From Actinomycetes bacterium (GTDB lineage Bacteria > Actinomycetota > Coriobacteriia > Coriobacteriales > Atopobiaceae), in assembly GCA_029546925.1 (NCBI GenBank), contig JAKPQM010000046.1, positions 1 through 62,115 on the forward strand: a stretch of 62,115 nt of DNA. Reading direction: 5' to 3'. A program made the position numbers and the translations under genes. This document shows positions 11,231 through 20,639 of this stretch, piece by piece. The notes below the pieces were generated by a model that worked only from the letters and a program-made list of their open reading frames with translations, ran no database searches and had not been told where the DNA came from. Within the stretch, counting starts at the first letter, position 1; each line of letters begins with the position of its first letter.

Positions 11231-12004
11231 ATGGCATCCTCCGCACGCGACATAGCATCCCGTATCGTATCCGCTTCCCCCGAGGAGCTCGATGCCCTTC
11301 TCGAGCGTTACCGAGATGATCCGCGCAAGCAGGTCGCGCATGCCTTGGAGCGGGCCTGCAAAACCCGGGAATCTTTGCGCGCAGAGAAGCAGCGCGTCGC
11401 GCGGCTGTACGACTTCCAGCGCGAGGTAGGTGGTGAGGGCCTCGTGCTCGGTGTCGATGAGGTGGGACGCGGGGCGGTTGCCGGCCCGCTCACCGTCTGT
11501 GCCGTCGCGCTTCCACCCGAGCCGCAGATCCTCGGCATCAACGATTCAAAGCAGCTTATGCCGAGACGGCGCGAAAAGATCGCCGCCTGCATAGAAGACC
11601 ATGCGTTGGCCTTGGGAATATGCCATATCCCGCCCGAGACCATCGATGAGCTGGGCATGGCGGGCGCGTTGAGGAGGGCTATGGCGGCTGCCATCGACCA
11701 AGCCGGCGTCGATCCCGATCGCGTGCTCATAGACGGGAACCCCGTGCACGTCCATCCGAGGGAGAAGTGCATTGTCAAAGGCGACGCCAAGGTTGCAGCC
11801 ATCGCGGCCGCTTCCATTACCGCCAAGGTCACGCGCGATGCCCTGATGGACGAGCTCGACGCCCTCTATCCCGGGTATTGCTTCGCAACCTCTAAGGGAT
11901 ACGCCTCGCGCGAGCATATCGATGCCATCAAAAGATTCGGCTTGACACCCGTCCACCGCGCCACATTCTGTGGAAATTTCATCGAGAGTCCCCGTCTCTT
12001 CTAA
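11231..12004 (+). CDS. rnhB: Ribonuclease HII
   Basis: 257-aa RNase HII, which removes ribonucleotides and RNA primers from DNA-RNA hybrids. The catalytic acidic pair is D76-E77 in LGVDEVGRGAVAGPL, further conserved blocks are INDSKQL and KGDAKVAAIAAASITAKV, and the C-terminal segment is YPGYCFATSKGY. About 70 residues precede the catalytic core, an extension seen in B. subtilis-type RnhB. The ATG has GGATGGGGG directly upstream, partly overlapping the edge of the palindromic repeat. Confidence 0.96.
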   Translation: MASSARDIASRIVSASPEELDALLERYRDDPRKQVAHALERACKTRESLRAEKQRVARLYDFQREVGGEGLVLGVDEVGRGAVAGPLTVCAVALPPEPQILGINDSKQLMPRRREKIAACIEDHALALGICHIPPETIDELGMAGALRRAMAAAIDQAGVDPDRVLIDGNPVHVHPREKCIVKGDAKVAAIAAASITAKVTRDALMDELDALYPGYCFATSKGYASREHIDAIKRFGLTPVHRATFCGNFIESPRLF

Positions 12005-12052
12005 AACGCCGTCAGGGCGAGCTCCCGTGTTTCGACAAGCGCCCGACCATGC

Positions 12053-12078
12053 TTGCCCTTGCGGGGCAACACCGCGTT
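12053..12078 (+). terminator. Possible weak terminator after rnhB
   Basis: The 182-base gap 12005-12186 holds no gene. TTGCCC at 12053-12058 can pair with GGGCAA at 12064-12069, followed by CACCGCGTTTTC. The stem is short and the T-run is displaced, so it is weak. The rest of the gap shows no clear promoter; a CAGGT/ACCTG inverted repeat lies near 12121-12145. Confidence 0.3.
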
Positions 12079-12186
12079 TTCTTGGTGCAAGACGGCCGAC
12101 AGCCACCCGAACAGCCTGGGTACAGGTTCTGTCAGGATGACCTGCCACACTGATGTCCCCACCACCATCCGTGCGAAGGAGAACCC

Positions 12187-12630
12187 ATGGCAGAATTCGA
12201 GGATATGACCCAGGCCATCATCGATGTGACGAAGCCGGCGTTCGAGGGCATCGAGGATTACACCCCCAAGGAAGTGGGTGCGATGGGGGAGACGCTCGCC
12301 GCGAGATTCCTCAAAGATCTGGGCTACGAGCTGATGGACCATAATTGGGAGACGCCTTTCGGCGAGGTCGACATCATCGCCAAAGACGATGACGGCATCA
12401 TCTTCGTGGAGGTGAAGAGCAGGCGGCTCCTCGGCTGTCCCCATGATGAGGCTCCCGAGGTGGCGGTCGACAAGGATAAGTTCACCCGCTACGCGAAGAT
12501 GGCCGAGTTCTTCAAGATGACGCGCGAAGAGGTCGAATCCATCCGCTTCGACGTGATCGGGATTGCCTTCCTGAGCAACCGGATCGCGCACATCGCCCAT
12601 CTCTTGGGCGGGTATTGGTGGGATGAATGA
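12187..12630 (+). CDS. yraN: YraN family (UPF0102) endonuclease-fold protein
   Basis: 147-aa UPF0102 protein. The PD-(D/E)xK nuclease-like core is visible: GAMGETLAARFLKDLGYEL, then GEVDIIAKDDDGIIFVEVKSRR with the D and ExK positions. The N-terminal 30 residues are an acidic extension. Family members are thought to act on DNA, but the role is not established. It precedes comM and dprA, a very common neighbourhood. Its stop overlaps the comM ATG (ATGA). GAAGGAG precedes the start. Confidence 0.93.
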   Translation: MAEFEDMTQAIIDVTKPAFEGIEDYTPKEVGAMGETLAARFLKDLGYELMDHNWETPFGEVDIIAKDDDGIIFVEVKSRRLLGCPHDEAPEVAVDKDKFTRYAKMAEFFKMTREEVESIRFDVIGIAFLSNRIAHIAHLLGGYWWDE

Positions 12631-14126
12631 TGCCGGCCGATACCTGCTCGATACAGACCGCCCAGTTGCGCGGCGTCACGGCCCTTCCCATCACCGTCGA
12701 GGTCGGCATGACGGCCGGTATTCCCGCGATCACCATTGTGGGATGTCCGGATTCGGCGGTGCTCGAATCAAGGCTGCGCGTGCGCGCCGCCCTGAAATCA
12801 TGCGGATTCACCCTGCCCCGCGTCCACATCACCATCAATCTCTCTCCTGCGGAGATCAGAAAGACAGGCACCGCATACGATCTCCCCATCGCCCTGGCGA
12901 TACTTGCGAGTACGGGGCAGATACCCAAGGAGGGGCTCGATCAGAGCCTCTTCGTCGGCGAACTTGCCCTGAACGGCGATATCGCAACCACCAGGGGAAC
13001 CGTTGCCTATGCACGTCTTGCCCACGAGCTCGGACTCTCGCTCGTCTTCGGGGGCGAGCGGGGATTCCTCCCCATCGAGGATGGCTTGGTGTGCTCGAAC
13101 ATATCCGCCATGAAGACGGGTATCGATGCGTGCCGTCCCTTCGCTCCCATACGGGAGCTGCGGCGGGACGGGCCGTCCGACATGCCGCGCGATGAGCTCG
13201 ATTTCGCCGATGTCATCGATCAGGATGTCGCCAAGCGCGCGTTCCTCGTAGCTGCGGTCGGGAACCATGGGCTCATGATGATGGGTCCGCCGGGAGCCGG
13301 TAAGACCATGCTCGCGAAGCGCATGCCCTCGATACTTCCGCGCATGGATGACCGCCAGCTCAACGAGGCGCTCCTCATCCATTCCGTGGCGGGGGAGGAC
13401 ACGAAGGATATCTCCCTGGGTATCAGGCCCTTCCGCGCCCCGCATCACTCCATATCGCTCGGCGGTCTGATCGGGGGAGGACGGCCCGTCTTGCCGGGGG
13501 AGATATCCCTTGCGCATCAAGGCGTCCTGTTCCTCGACGAGATGCCCGAGTTCGCCACCAACGTTCTCCAGTCGCTCAGGCAGCCGCTCGAAGAGCACGA
13601 GGTGCGCATCGTGCGCGTCGACGGCGTCTACAGCTTCCCCTGCAAGTTCCAACTCATAGCCGCATCGAACCCCTGCCCGTGCGGCCATCTCGGCGATCCG
13701 GGGCACGAGTGCAGCTGCCCGCCCGCACGGGTAGCGGCGTACCAAGCGAAGATAGGCGGTCCTTTGATGGACAGGATCGATGTCGTGGTCGATGTCGCCC
13801 GCCCCGACTCCCAGAAGGTCATTGCGGGAGATGCGGGCCTTTCGTCCCGCGATATGCGCATGCTCCTCGACGCAGCCCTCGAGTTCAAGTCATGGCGCGA
13901 GAGGGGGCTTAGGGGTGCGGGGAAGCGCGGCATCGGGACCTACGCGTTTTCGCCGGAAGCCCAGTCGACCTTCGAGGCGGTATCGGAGCGGCTCGCGCTC
14001 GGCGGCCGCGCCATAGCGCGCGTCTCGCGCGTCGCACGTTCCATCGCAGACCTCGAGCTGCACGAGGAGGTCTCATCCGAGAACGTCCTCGAGGCCTGCG
14101 CGTTCAGGTCACGAGCACACGGTTAG
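12627..14126 (+). CDS. comM: ComM/YifB family Mg-chelatase-like AAA+ ATPase
   Basis: 499-aa AAA+ protein. The N-terminal YifB/Lon-protease-like domain shows VEVGMTAGIPAITIVGCPD and ALAILASTGQIP. Walker A is GPPGAGKTMLAKR near residues 218-230, Walker B is VLFLDEMPEF, and a zinc-ribbon-like CPCGHLGDPGHECSC segment is near 350. In Gram-negatives ComM is a branch-migration helicase for natural transformation. The ATG overlaps the yraN stop by 4 bases, and dprA follows 9 bases later, which supports a DNA-uptake or recombination unit. Confidence 0.95.
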   Translation: MMPADTCSIQTAQLRGVTALPITVEVGMTAGIPAITIVGCPDSAVLESRLRVRAALKSCGFTLPRVHITINLSPAEIRKTGTAYDLPIALAILASTGQIPKEGLDQSLFVGELALNGDIATTRGTVAYARLAHELGLSLVFGGERGFLPIEDGLVCSNISAMKTGIDACRPFAPIRELRRDGPSDMPRDELDFADVIDQDVAKRAFLVAAVGNHGLMMMGPPGAGKTMLAKRMPSILPRMDDRQLNEALLIHSVAGEDTKDISLGIRPFRAPHHSISLGGLIGGGRPVLPGEISLAHQGVLFLDEMPEFATNVLQSLRQPLEEHEVRIVRVDGVYSFPCKFQLIAASNPCPCGHLGDPGHECSCPPARVAAYQAKIGGPLMDRIDVVVDVARPDSQKVIAGDAGLSSRDMRMLLDAALEFKSWRERGLRGAGKRGIGTYAFSPEAQSTFEAVSERLALGGRAIARVSRVARSIADLELHEEVSSENVLEACAFRSRAHG

Positions 14127-14135
14127 GCGGCATGC

Positions 14136-15041
14136 ATGAGCCAGAGCAGATACCTCATAACGCCTTCCGACGAAGGCTATCCCGAGCTTCTGAGGGATAT
14201 CGAGCAGGCACCCGAGCTCTATGTTCTCGGAAACCCCGAAGTACTCGGAACGGAGATGATATCCATCGTGGGCGCGCGGCGCGCAACACCCTATGGGCTC
14301 GCCGTGACCGAGATGGCCGCGCGGATAAGCGCCGAGTGCTCCCTCACCGTCGTGTCGGGCGGGGCGCGCGGATGCGACCATGCCGCTTCGAGGTCTGCGC
14401 TCGATGCCGGCGGCAAGACGGTCATCGTCTCGGGAGTGGGGGCAGATCTCGTCTATCCTCCCGATTCGGCCGACATCTTCTTCGATGCGGTCGAGAGAGG
14501 CGGTGCGGTCGTATCGCTCGAACGATGGGGGACCGATGTGCGCCGCCACCAGTTTCCCAAGCGCAATCGAGTCATAGCGGCCCTATCCAAGAGCCTGTTC
14601 GTTGCGGAGGCGGGGTTGAGGTCGGGAACGATGTCGACCGCAGAGACCGCTATGGAGCTCAACCGCAAACTCTATGCGGTACCCGGATCGATCTTCTCGC
14701 CCACATCGAGCGGGGCGAACAGCCTTATCGCGAACGGAGCGGACATCATCTGCGACGAGCAGGACCTCGAACAGGCGATTTCCAGCGATTACGGCGTGCT
14801 GAGATGCATCGCGCACCGCACGGGAGGGCCTCGGGGCGCTGTGCTCTCGGCATTGCTCGCCTCGCCCATGCGCCCGCAGGAATTGGCGGAGCGCCTCAAC
14901 AGAGATGTCCTGACCCTCATCAAGACGCTATCCGAGTACGAGGTGCTCGGGATGGTCGTCAAGCTTCCCGATGGGAGATACGCGCCCTCCAAGGACGCAT
15001 ATTTGTCGCACAATAGAGGGGAAGGTCTTCGCAGTGTCTGA
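14136..15041 (+). CDS. dprA: DNA-processing protein DprA
   Basis: 301-aa DprA/Smf protein, which loads RecA on incoming single-stranded DNA. The Rossmann core has MISIVGARRATPYG, VVSGGARGCDHAASRSALDAGG, FPKRNRVIAALS and AVPGSI; a winged-helix-like tail follows (RPQELAERLNRDVLTLIKTLSEYEVLGMV). The phosphate loop reads SGGARGCD where SGxARGID is usual, a mild variation. ATG 14136 is used rather than the out-of-frame ATG at 14132. The trmFO start follows 13 bases after the stop. Confidence 0.95.
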   Translation: MSQSRYLITPSDEGYPELLRDIEQAPELYVLGNPEVLGTEMISIVGARRATPYGLAVTEMAARISAECSLTVVSGGARGCDHAASRSALDAGGKTVIVSGVGADLVYPPDSADIFFDAVERGGAVVSLERWGTDVRRHQFPKRNRVIAALSKSLFVAEAGLRSGTMSTAETAMELNRKLYAVPGSIFSPTSSGANSLIANGADIICDEQDLEQAISSDYGVLRCIAHRTGGPRGAVLSALLASPMRPQELAERLNRDVLTLIKTLSEYEVLGMVVKLPDGRYAPSKDAYLSHNRGEGLRSV

Positions 15042-15054
15042 GGAGGTGCGCGTC

Positions 15055-16380
15055 ATGCGCGTCAAAGTCATCGGCGGCGGTCTTGCCGGCTCGGAGTGCG
15101 CCCTGCAGCTCGCCGCGCGCGGCATTGCCGTCGACTTGTACGAGCAGCGTCCCGTCTGCGCCTCGCCTGCCCACAAGACCGCGGATCTTGCCGAGCTCGT
15201 CTGCTCGAATTCCCTGAAGTCTACCAAGGAGGACTCGGCAGCGGGGCTTCTCAAAGCCGAGCTCTCGCTCTATGGGTCCAAGCTTCTCGGGATCGCCTAC
15301 AAGACACGTGTCGCCGCCGGAGGAGCGCTTGCTGTCGACCGCGCGCGCTTCTCGGCAGAGGTGACGCGGACGATCGAGGAGAATCCCCTTATCGAGATCC
15401 ACCGCGAGGAGGTGGGCGCGTTGCCCGAGGGTCCTGCCGTCATTGCCGCAGGCCCGCTCTGCTCGGATGCGCTCTTCTCGGCCCTCAGTGCTCGGCTCGG
15501 CAAGGGACGGCTCTCGTTCTTCGACGCCGCCGCCCCGATCGTCGATGCCCAGACCATCGATATGAACCGCGCGTTCCGTGCATCGCGCTATGGGGGAGGC
15601 GAACTCGGCGATTACCTGAACTGCCCTCTCGAGCGCGCCGAGTACGAGGCGTTCATCACCGAGCTTGTGTCGGCAAAGCGCGTGCTTGCGCGCGATTTCG
15701 AGACGAAGGACCTCTTCCAAGCCTGCCAACCCGTCGAAGAGGTCGCCCGGACCGGTTTCATGTCGCTTGCCTTCGGCGCCCTCAAACCCGTCGGCCTCAT
15801 CGACCCCCATACGGGCAAACGACCCTTCGCGGTCGTCCAGCTCAGGGCAGAGAACTCGAGCTGCTCCTCGTACAACATGGTCGGATTCCAAACCAATCTG
15901 ACGTTTTCCGAGCAGGTACGGGTATTCCGCATGATCCCCGGGCTCGAGCATGCCGAGTTCTTCAGGTATGGCGTCATGCATCGCAATTCCTTCGTTGATA
16001 GCCCCCACGTGCTCGACTCCTCGTTCGCCATTCCCGGGACCGCTATCTTCCTAGCGGGCCAGATCACGGGGACGGAAGGCTATGTGGAGGCCATCGCCTC
16101 GGGGCTTTTCGCCGCACTCAACGTGTATGCGCGCATCAAGGGACACCCGCGTCCCGAGCTGCCTGCCACCACGGCATTCGGCTCGCTCGTCGCGTATGCG
16201 ACGCATCCTTCGACGCTGGACTACCAGCCCATGCATGTGAATTTCGGCATCTTTCCCCCGCTCGAGGAGCATATCCGCTCCAAGGCCGACCGAAGGCGGG
16301 CCAATGCTGCACGCGGCAGGGCCGACGCAGAGCGTTTCGTCACCGCGCGGCCCGATCTGTTCTGCGGAGGTGGGCGATGA
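15055..16380 (+). CDS. trmFO: Folate/FAD-dependent tRNA m5U54 methyltransferase TrmFO
   Basis: 441-aa flavoprotein forming 5-methyluridine at tRNA position 54 with methylene-THF. The FAD fold GGGLAGSECALQLA is at the N-terminus, followed by CSNSLKS, the GTAIFLAGQITGTEGYVEAIASG block and the closing INFG-like motif VNFGIFPPL. ATG 15055 is chosen because GAGGAGG lies 8 bases upstream and the FAD motif begins at once; a GTG at 15034 is the alternative. It overlaps xerC by 4 bases (ATGA), the order found in many Gram-positives. Confidence 0.96.
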   Translation: MRVKVIGGGLAGSECALQLAARGIAVDLYEQRPVCASPAHKTADLAELVCSNSLKSTKEDSAAGLLKAELSLYGSKLLGIAYKTRVAAGGALAVDRARFSAEVTRTIEENPLIEIHREEVGALPEGPAVIAAGPLCSDALFSALSARLGKGRLSFFDAAAPIVDAQTIDMNRAFRASRYGGGELGDYLNCPLERAEYEAFITELVSAKRVLARDFETKDLFQACQPVEEVARTGFMSLAFGALKPVGLIDPHTGKRPFAVVQLRAENSSCSSYNMVGFQTNLTFSEQVRVFRMIPGLEHAEFFRYGVMHRNSFVDSPHVLDSSFAIPGTAIFLAGQITGTEGYVEAIASGLFAALNVYARIKGHPRPELPATTAFGSLVAYATHPSTLDYQPMHVNFGIFPPLEEHIRSKADRRRANAARGRADAERFVTARPDLFCGGGR

Positions 16381-17318
16381 GCCCTATCCCGCCGTCGACC
16401 GAAGAGCGCCTCGACGCGATCGCCCTGTTCCGCTCATGGGCCGATCGTTTCATCGGCTACCTCGAGAACGTGAGGGGCCTCTCGCCGCACACGGTCCGCG
16501 CCTATGCAGGCGACCTCGCCTCGTTCATGTCCTGGGCAGAGCGCGAGGGCGTCAGCCCGGCATCGATCTCGCACAGGGAGCTGCGCTCGTATCTCGCCGA
16601 TCTTTCCCGCGCAGGCTATTCCGATAAGACCATCAATCGGCGCCTCTCGGCCATCCGCTCGCTGTATCGCTGGCTTGTCCACGAGGATATCGTCAGGCAG
16701 GATTCCGCCGCGGCGATCGCAAGCCCCAAGCTTGCGCAGAAGCTTCCCAAAACGATAAGCGATGCCGATGTCTCCGCCATCCTCTCATCTATCGACGCAT
16801 CCGATCACGTTGGCCTGCGCGACCGCGCGTTTCTCGAGCTCCTGTATGCCTCGGGAGCGCGGATCGCAGAAATAGCCCGTCTTACCGTGGACGACATCGA
16901 TTTCGCCGAGGCGCAGATCAGGCTCTTCGGCAAAGGGGGCAAGGAACGCATCGTCCCCTTGTACCCGCGTGTCCTCGACGCTATGAGAGCATATCTCCAA
17001 CAGGGCCGTCCGAAGCTTGCGAGCACGGCGAAGCCCACGCGGGCGCTCTTCCTCTCGACCAGATCGAACCCCATGTCGACCGATGCGCTGCGCACCGTGT
17101 TCGAGAAACGTGTCCGCGCTGCCGGCAAGGATGCTGCGCTCACACCCCATGCGATGCGCCACACCTTCGCAACCGAGCTTCTCAGCGGGGGAGCGGACCT
17201 CAGGACCGTGCAGGAGCTCCTAGGCCATGAGTCCCTCTCGACAACCCAGATCTACACGCACGTCTCAATCGATAGGCTCAAAGACGCGACGCGCCAGGCG
17301 CACCCTCGCTCCGAATAG
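16377..17318 (+). CDS. xerC: Tyrosine recombinase XerC/XerD
   Basis: 313-aa site-specific recombinase that resolves chromosome dimers at dif. The N-terminal SAM-like domain contains GLSPHTVRAYAGDLASF. The catalytic set is intact: R in GARIAEIARL, K in FGKGGKERIVP, HxxR in PHAMRHTFATELL, H in LLGHESL, and Y in TTQIYTH. Its place after trmFO and intact catalytic residues mark it as the housekeeping enzyme, not a mobile integrase. XerC versus XerD cannot be settled by eye. Confidence 0.92.
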   Translation: MSPIPPSTEERLDAIALFRSWADRFIGYLENVRGLSPHTVRAYAGDLASFMSWAEREGVSPASISHRELRSYLADLSRAGYSDKTINRRLSAIRSLYRWLVHEDIVRQDSAAAIASPKLAQKLPKTISDADVSAILSSIDASDHVGLRDRAFLELLYASGARIAEIARLTVDDIDFAEAQIRLFGKGGKERIVPLYPRVLDAMRAYLQQGRPKLASTAKPTRALFLSTRSNPMSTDALRTVFEKRVRAAGKDAALTPHAMRHTFATELLSGGADLRTVQELLGHESLSTTQIYTHVSIDRLKDATRQAHPRSE

Positions 17319-17533
17319 CGAAGATGCCGCGTTTCTCCAAATTCATGCCCATCCGCTGGCAAGGGCATGATAAGATATTTACTTGCTGTGCACTGGGCAT
17401 GGCACGCTGCATCCGCAGCGCAGACTTCACACGTACGACTACCCGAGCACCGGGGTGCCCATCTACGTCAGCCAGCGTATGGGTGGTGCGAGGGGATGAC
17501 ATCGTACGGAGGAACAACCTGAGGAGGTTTCAT

Positions 17534-18316
17534 ATGGCTGCTCAGATCACTATCCAGACACTGCTCGACGCCGGTTGCCATTACGGCCATCAGACGAGGC
17601 GTTGGAACCCGAAGATGAGGCCCTATATCTTCGGCGAGCGCAACGGCATCTACATCCTCGATCTCAAGAAGACCATGCTCGGCGCCGATGCCGCCTACAC
17701 CTTCATGAAGGATCTCGCGGCCCGCGGCGGGAAGGTGCTGTTCGTTGGGACCAAGAAGCAGGCCCAAGAGCCCGTCGCCGCCCAGGCAGAGCGTTCCGGC
17801 CAGCCCTACATCAACCAGCGCTGGCTCGGCGGCATGCTCACCAACTTCGTCACCATGCGCTCCCGCATCGACCGCATGGAGGAGCTCGAGGCGCGCGTCG
17901 ATGATGGCACCATGGCCACGCTGCCCAAGAAGGAGCAGGCGCTTCTCACCAAGGAGCTCGAGAAGCTCCAGCGCAACCTCGGCGGCGTCCGCACCATGAC
18001 CGCGCTTCCCCAGGCTCTCTTCGTGGTCGATACCAAGCGCGAGGAGATCGCCATCAAGGAGGCCAACCGTCTCCACATACCCGTCATCGGCCTTCTCGAC
18101 ACCAACTCCGATCCCGACGTCGTCGAATACGGCATTCCCGCCAATGACGACGCCATCCGCTCGGTCGCGCTCATGTGCGAGCTCGCCGCCGATGCCATCC
18201 TCTCAGGCGGCGGCAAGGCTCAGATCTCCGTCGAGGAGATGAGCGAGGCCCCTGCCCCCGCCGAGGCCCCCTCTCCTGAGGCCGAAGCTCCCGCCGAGGC
18301 TCCTGTTTCCGAATAG
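17534..18316 (+). CDS. rpsB: 30S ribosomal protein S2
   Basis: 260-aa S2. Core segments ITIQTLLDAGCHYGHQTRRWNPKM, GRKxLFVGTKKQA-type (GGKVLFVGTKKQA), INQRWLGGMLTNF and IGLLDTNSDPD are diagnostic. The C-terminus carries an acidic Ala/Pro/Glu-rich tail of about 30 residues (APAPAEAPSPEAEAP). ATG 17534 has GAGGAGG about 8 bases upstream. A 215-base gap with no gene precedes it, holding a possible -10 TAAGAT near 17371 and a small hairpin CGCTGC/GCAGCG near 17405-17420; this is where the rpsB-tsf promoter should lie. Confidence 0.97.
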   Translation: MAAQITIQTLLDAGCHYGHQTRRWNPKMRPYIFGERNGIYILDLKKTMLGADAAYTFMKDLAARGGKVLFVGTKKQAQEPVAAQAERSGQPYINQRWLGGMLTNFVTMRSRIDRMEELEARVDDGTMATLPKKEQALLTKELEKLQRNLGGVRTMTALPQALFVVDTKREEIAIKEANRLHIPVIGLLDTNSDPDVVEYGIPANDDAIRSVALMCELAADAILSGGGKAQISVEEMSEAPAPAEAPSPEAEAPAEAPVSE

Positions 18317-18346
18317 TCCCACGTTACCTGTAAGGGGTGATGAGCT

Positions 18347-19213
18347 ATGGCTCAGATTACCGCAGCAATGGTCAAGCAGCTTAGGGAGATGACCGATTCT
18401 CCCATGATGGAATGCAAGAAGGCGCTCGTCGAGGCCGATGGCGATATCGAGAAGGCCGTCGATGTGCTGCGCACCATGGGTCTTGCCAAGGCCGTCAAGC
18501 GCGCCGGGCGCGACACCAACGAGGGCACCATCGCGGCCTTCATCTCCGACGATGGCAAGGTCGGCGCCCTCGTCGAGCTCACCTGCGAGACCGACTTCGT
18601 CGGCACCAACGCCAAGTTCAGATCCTTCGCCCTCGAGCTGGCCAAGGTTGCCGCTGCGTGCGCCCCTGCCGACCTCGATGCCTTCCTCGCCTGTCCGATG
18701 AACGGCTCCACCGTCGATGCCGAGCTCAAGGAGAACATCCACGTCTTCGGCGAGAATCAGAAGATCAACCGCTTCTGCCGCATTGCGACCGATGGCGCGC
18801 TCGTGAGCTACATCCACCACGACGGCAAGCATGCCGATCTCGTCGAATTCGCCGTCGGCAACGCAGAAACCGCTTTCTCGGATGCCTTCAGGTCCTTCGG
18901 CCGCGATGTCGCCATGCAGTGCATCGCCATGAACCCCGTCGCAGCCAAGCGCGAGGACGTCCCAGCCGACGTCGTCGCCCACGAGCTCGAGATCGCCCGC
19001 GCCCAGGCCGCCAATTCCGGCAAGCCCGAGGCGATCCAAGAGAAGATGGCCCTTGGCAAGCTCGAGAAGTATTACAAGGAGAATGTCCTTTCCGAGCAGG
19101 TCTTCGTCAAGGATAGCTCCCTCACGGTTTCCCAGCTTGCCGCCAAGGTCTCCAAGGAGCTCGGCGACACGATCGAGCTCGTCTCCTTCGTGCGCTACAA
19201 CTTCGGCGAGTAG
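18347..19213 (+). CDS. tsf: Elongation factor Ts
   Basis: 288-aa guanine-nucleotide exchange factor for EF-Tu. The N-terminal UBA-like domain [20 protein letters not shown] is exact to the family and is followed by [33 protein letters not shown] and [13 protein letters not shown], ending [14 protein letters not shown]. Length is normal. It follows rpsB with 30 bases between, the universal rpsB-tsf pair, and is closed by a strong terminator at 19245. Confidence 0.98.
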   Translation: MAQITAAMVKQLREMTDSPMMECKKALVEADGDIEKAVDVLRTMGLAKAVKRAGRDTNEGTIAAFISDDGKVGALVELTCETDFVGTNAKFRSFALELAKVAAACAPADLDAFLACPMNGSTVDAELKENIHVFGENQKINRFCRIATDGALVSYIHHDGKHADLVEFAVGNAETAFSDAFRSFGRDVAMQCIAMNPVAAKREDVPADVVAHELEIARAQAANSGKPEAIQEKMALGKLEKYYKENVLSEQVFVKDSSLTVSQLAAKVSKELGDTIELVSFVRYNFGE

Positions 19214-19244
19214 CGTCTCCGCTCTTCGCAGCACCATGTACGCA

Positions 19245-19275
19245 AAGCGCCCTGTCCGCAGGGCGCTTGTCTTTT
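19245..19275 (+). terminator. Strong terminator after tsf
   Basis: AAGCGCCCTG at 19245-19254 and CAGGGCGCTT at 19259-19268 form a perfect 10-bp stem with a TCCG loop, followed by GTCTTTT. It separates rpsB-tsf from pyrH onward. Confidence 0.92.
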
Positions 19276-19365
19276 ATCGTTGAGTGGAGCGCCGCACGGG
19301 ATGGGCGCACGCGTGTGGTGTACTATTTAAAGGATAGTTCGTCACCGATCAAGGGGGAGGTCTGC

Positions 19366-20091
19366 GTGCCCGATTACAAATACACCCGCGTGCTCCTGAA
19401 GCTCTCGGGCGAGGCGCTCATGGGCAGTCGCTCGTATGGCATCGATCCGGCTGTCGTGCAGCACATCGCCCGGGAGGTCAAATCCGTCTACGATGACGGT
19501 ATCCAAGTGGGCATCGTCGTGGGCGGCGGCAATATCTTCCGCGGCGTGCAGGGTGCGGCTGCCGGCATGGATCGTGCCCAAGGCGATTATATGGGCATGC
19601 TTGCAACGATCATCAACTGCCTCTCGCTGCAGGATTGCTTCGAGAAGATGGGCATGGACAGCCGCGTCATGACCGCCATCGAGATGCACCAGATCGCAGA
19701 GACCTATATCAGGCGTCGTGCTATCAGGCATCTCGAGAAGGGCCGCGTCACCATCTTCGCAGCAGGGACCGGCAATCCCTATTTCACCACCGATACGGCC
19801 GCCGCGCTGCGTGCCTGCGAGATCGGAGCCGATGTCCTGCTCAAGGCAACCAAGGTCGACGGCATCTACGATTCCGATCCCGCCGAGAATCCCGGTGCGG
19901 TCAAGTTCGACACCATCACGTATATGGATGTGCTCACCAAGGAGCTCAAAGTGATGGACGCTACGGCAACCGCGCTCTGCCATGACAACCATATGCCGAT
20001 GATCGTATTCAGCGTCGAGCAGAAGGATGCTCTCAGGCGTGCCCTCATGGGCGAGCATGTCGGAACAACAGTCGTCGATGAGGAGAAGTAG
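19366..20091 (+). CDS. pyrH: UMP kinase
   Basis: 241-aa amino-acid-kinase-fold enzyme that phosphorylates UMP to [18 protein letters not shown] opens the protein, [12 protein letters not shown] carries the phosphate loop, [17 protein letters not shown] is the ATP-site block, and [11 protein letters not shown] is typical near the end. GTG 19366 is chosen because AAGGGGGAGG ends 5 bases upstream and the family start lies here. frr follows 2 bases after the stop. Confidence 0.97.
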   Translation: MPDYKYTRVLLKLSGEALMGSRSYGIDPAVVQHIAREVKSVYDDGIQVGIVVGGGNIFRGVQGAAAGMDRAQGDYMGMLATIINCLSLQDCFEKMGMDSRVMTAIEMHQIAETYIRRRAIRHLEKGRVTIFAAGTGNPYFTTDTAAALRACEIGADVLLKATKVDGIYDSDPAENPGAVKFDTITYMDVLTKELKVMDATATALCHDNHMPMIVFSVEQKDALRRALMGEHVGTTVVDEEK

Positions 20092-20093
20092 AC

Positions 20094-20639
20094 ATGAGCG
20101 ATTACCGTGCAAAATGCAAAGACCGTATGTCCAAGTGCATCGATTCTCTCAGGGCTAATTTCGCACGTGTGCGCACGGGCCGCGCCAACCCGCACATCCT
20201 CGACAGCATCATGGTCGATTACTATGGCCAGCCCACGCCCATCGTGCAGCTCGCTGCCGTGAAGGTGCCCGAGGCCTCGATGCTGCTCGTCGAGCCGTGG
20301 GACAAGACCTCCCTCCGGGCGATCGAGCGTGCCATCATGGATTCCGATCTCGGCATCACGCCCTCCAACGACGGTACCTCCATCCGCCTGCCGTTCCCCA
20401 GGCCCACCGAGGAGCGTCGTCGCGAGCTTGTCAAGGAATGCAACGCGCTCGCCGAGGAGGCCCGCATCTCCGTGCGCAACGTCCGCCGCGACATCAACGG
20501 CAAGATCGAGCGCGACGAGGAGCTGTCCGAAGACGATGAGTCCCGCGAGAAGAAGGCCATCCAGAAGCTCACCGACTCCCATATCGAGGAGATCGATGCC
20601 CTTCTGAAGACCAAGACTGCAGAGGTCATGGAGATCTAA
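20094..20639 (+). CDS. frr: Ribosome recycling factor
   Basis: 181-aa RRF, which splits post-termination ribosomes with EF-G. The three-helix-bundle motifs are clear: LRANFARVRTGRANPHILDSI, DYYGQPTPIVQLA, GTSIRLPFPRPTEERRRELVK and ARISVRNVRRDINGKI. Length is normal. The gene is tightly packed between pyrH (2-base gap) and uppS (no gap). Confidence 0.98.
   Translation: MSDYRAKCKDRMSKCIDSLRANFARVRTGRANPHILDSIMVDYYGQPTPIVQLAAVKVPEASMLLVEPWDKTSLRAIERAIMDSDLGITPSNDGTSIRLPFPRPTEERRRELVKECNALAEEARISVRNVRRDINGKIERDEELSEDDESREKKAIQKLTDSHIEEIDALLKTKTAEVMEI

Noticed and set aside
16377-17318. Mobile-element integrase
   Set aside because: Intact catalytic set and conserved place after trmFO identify the housekeeping Xer recombinase.
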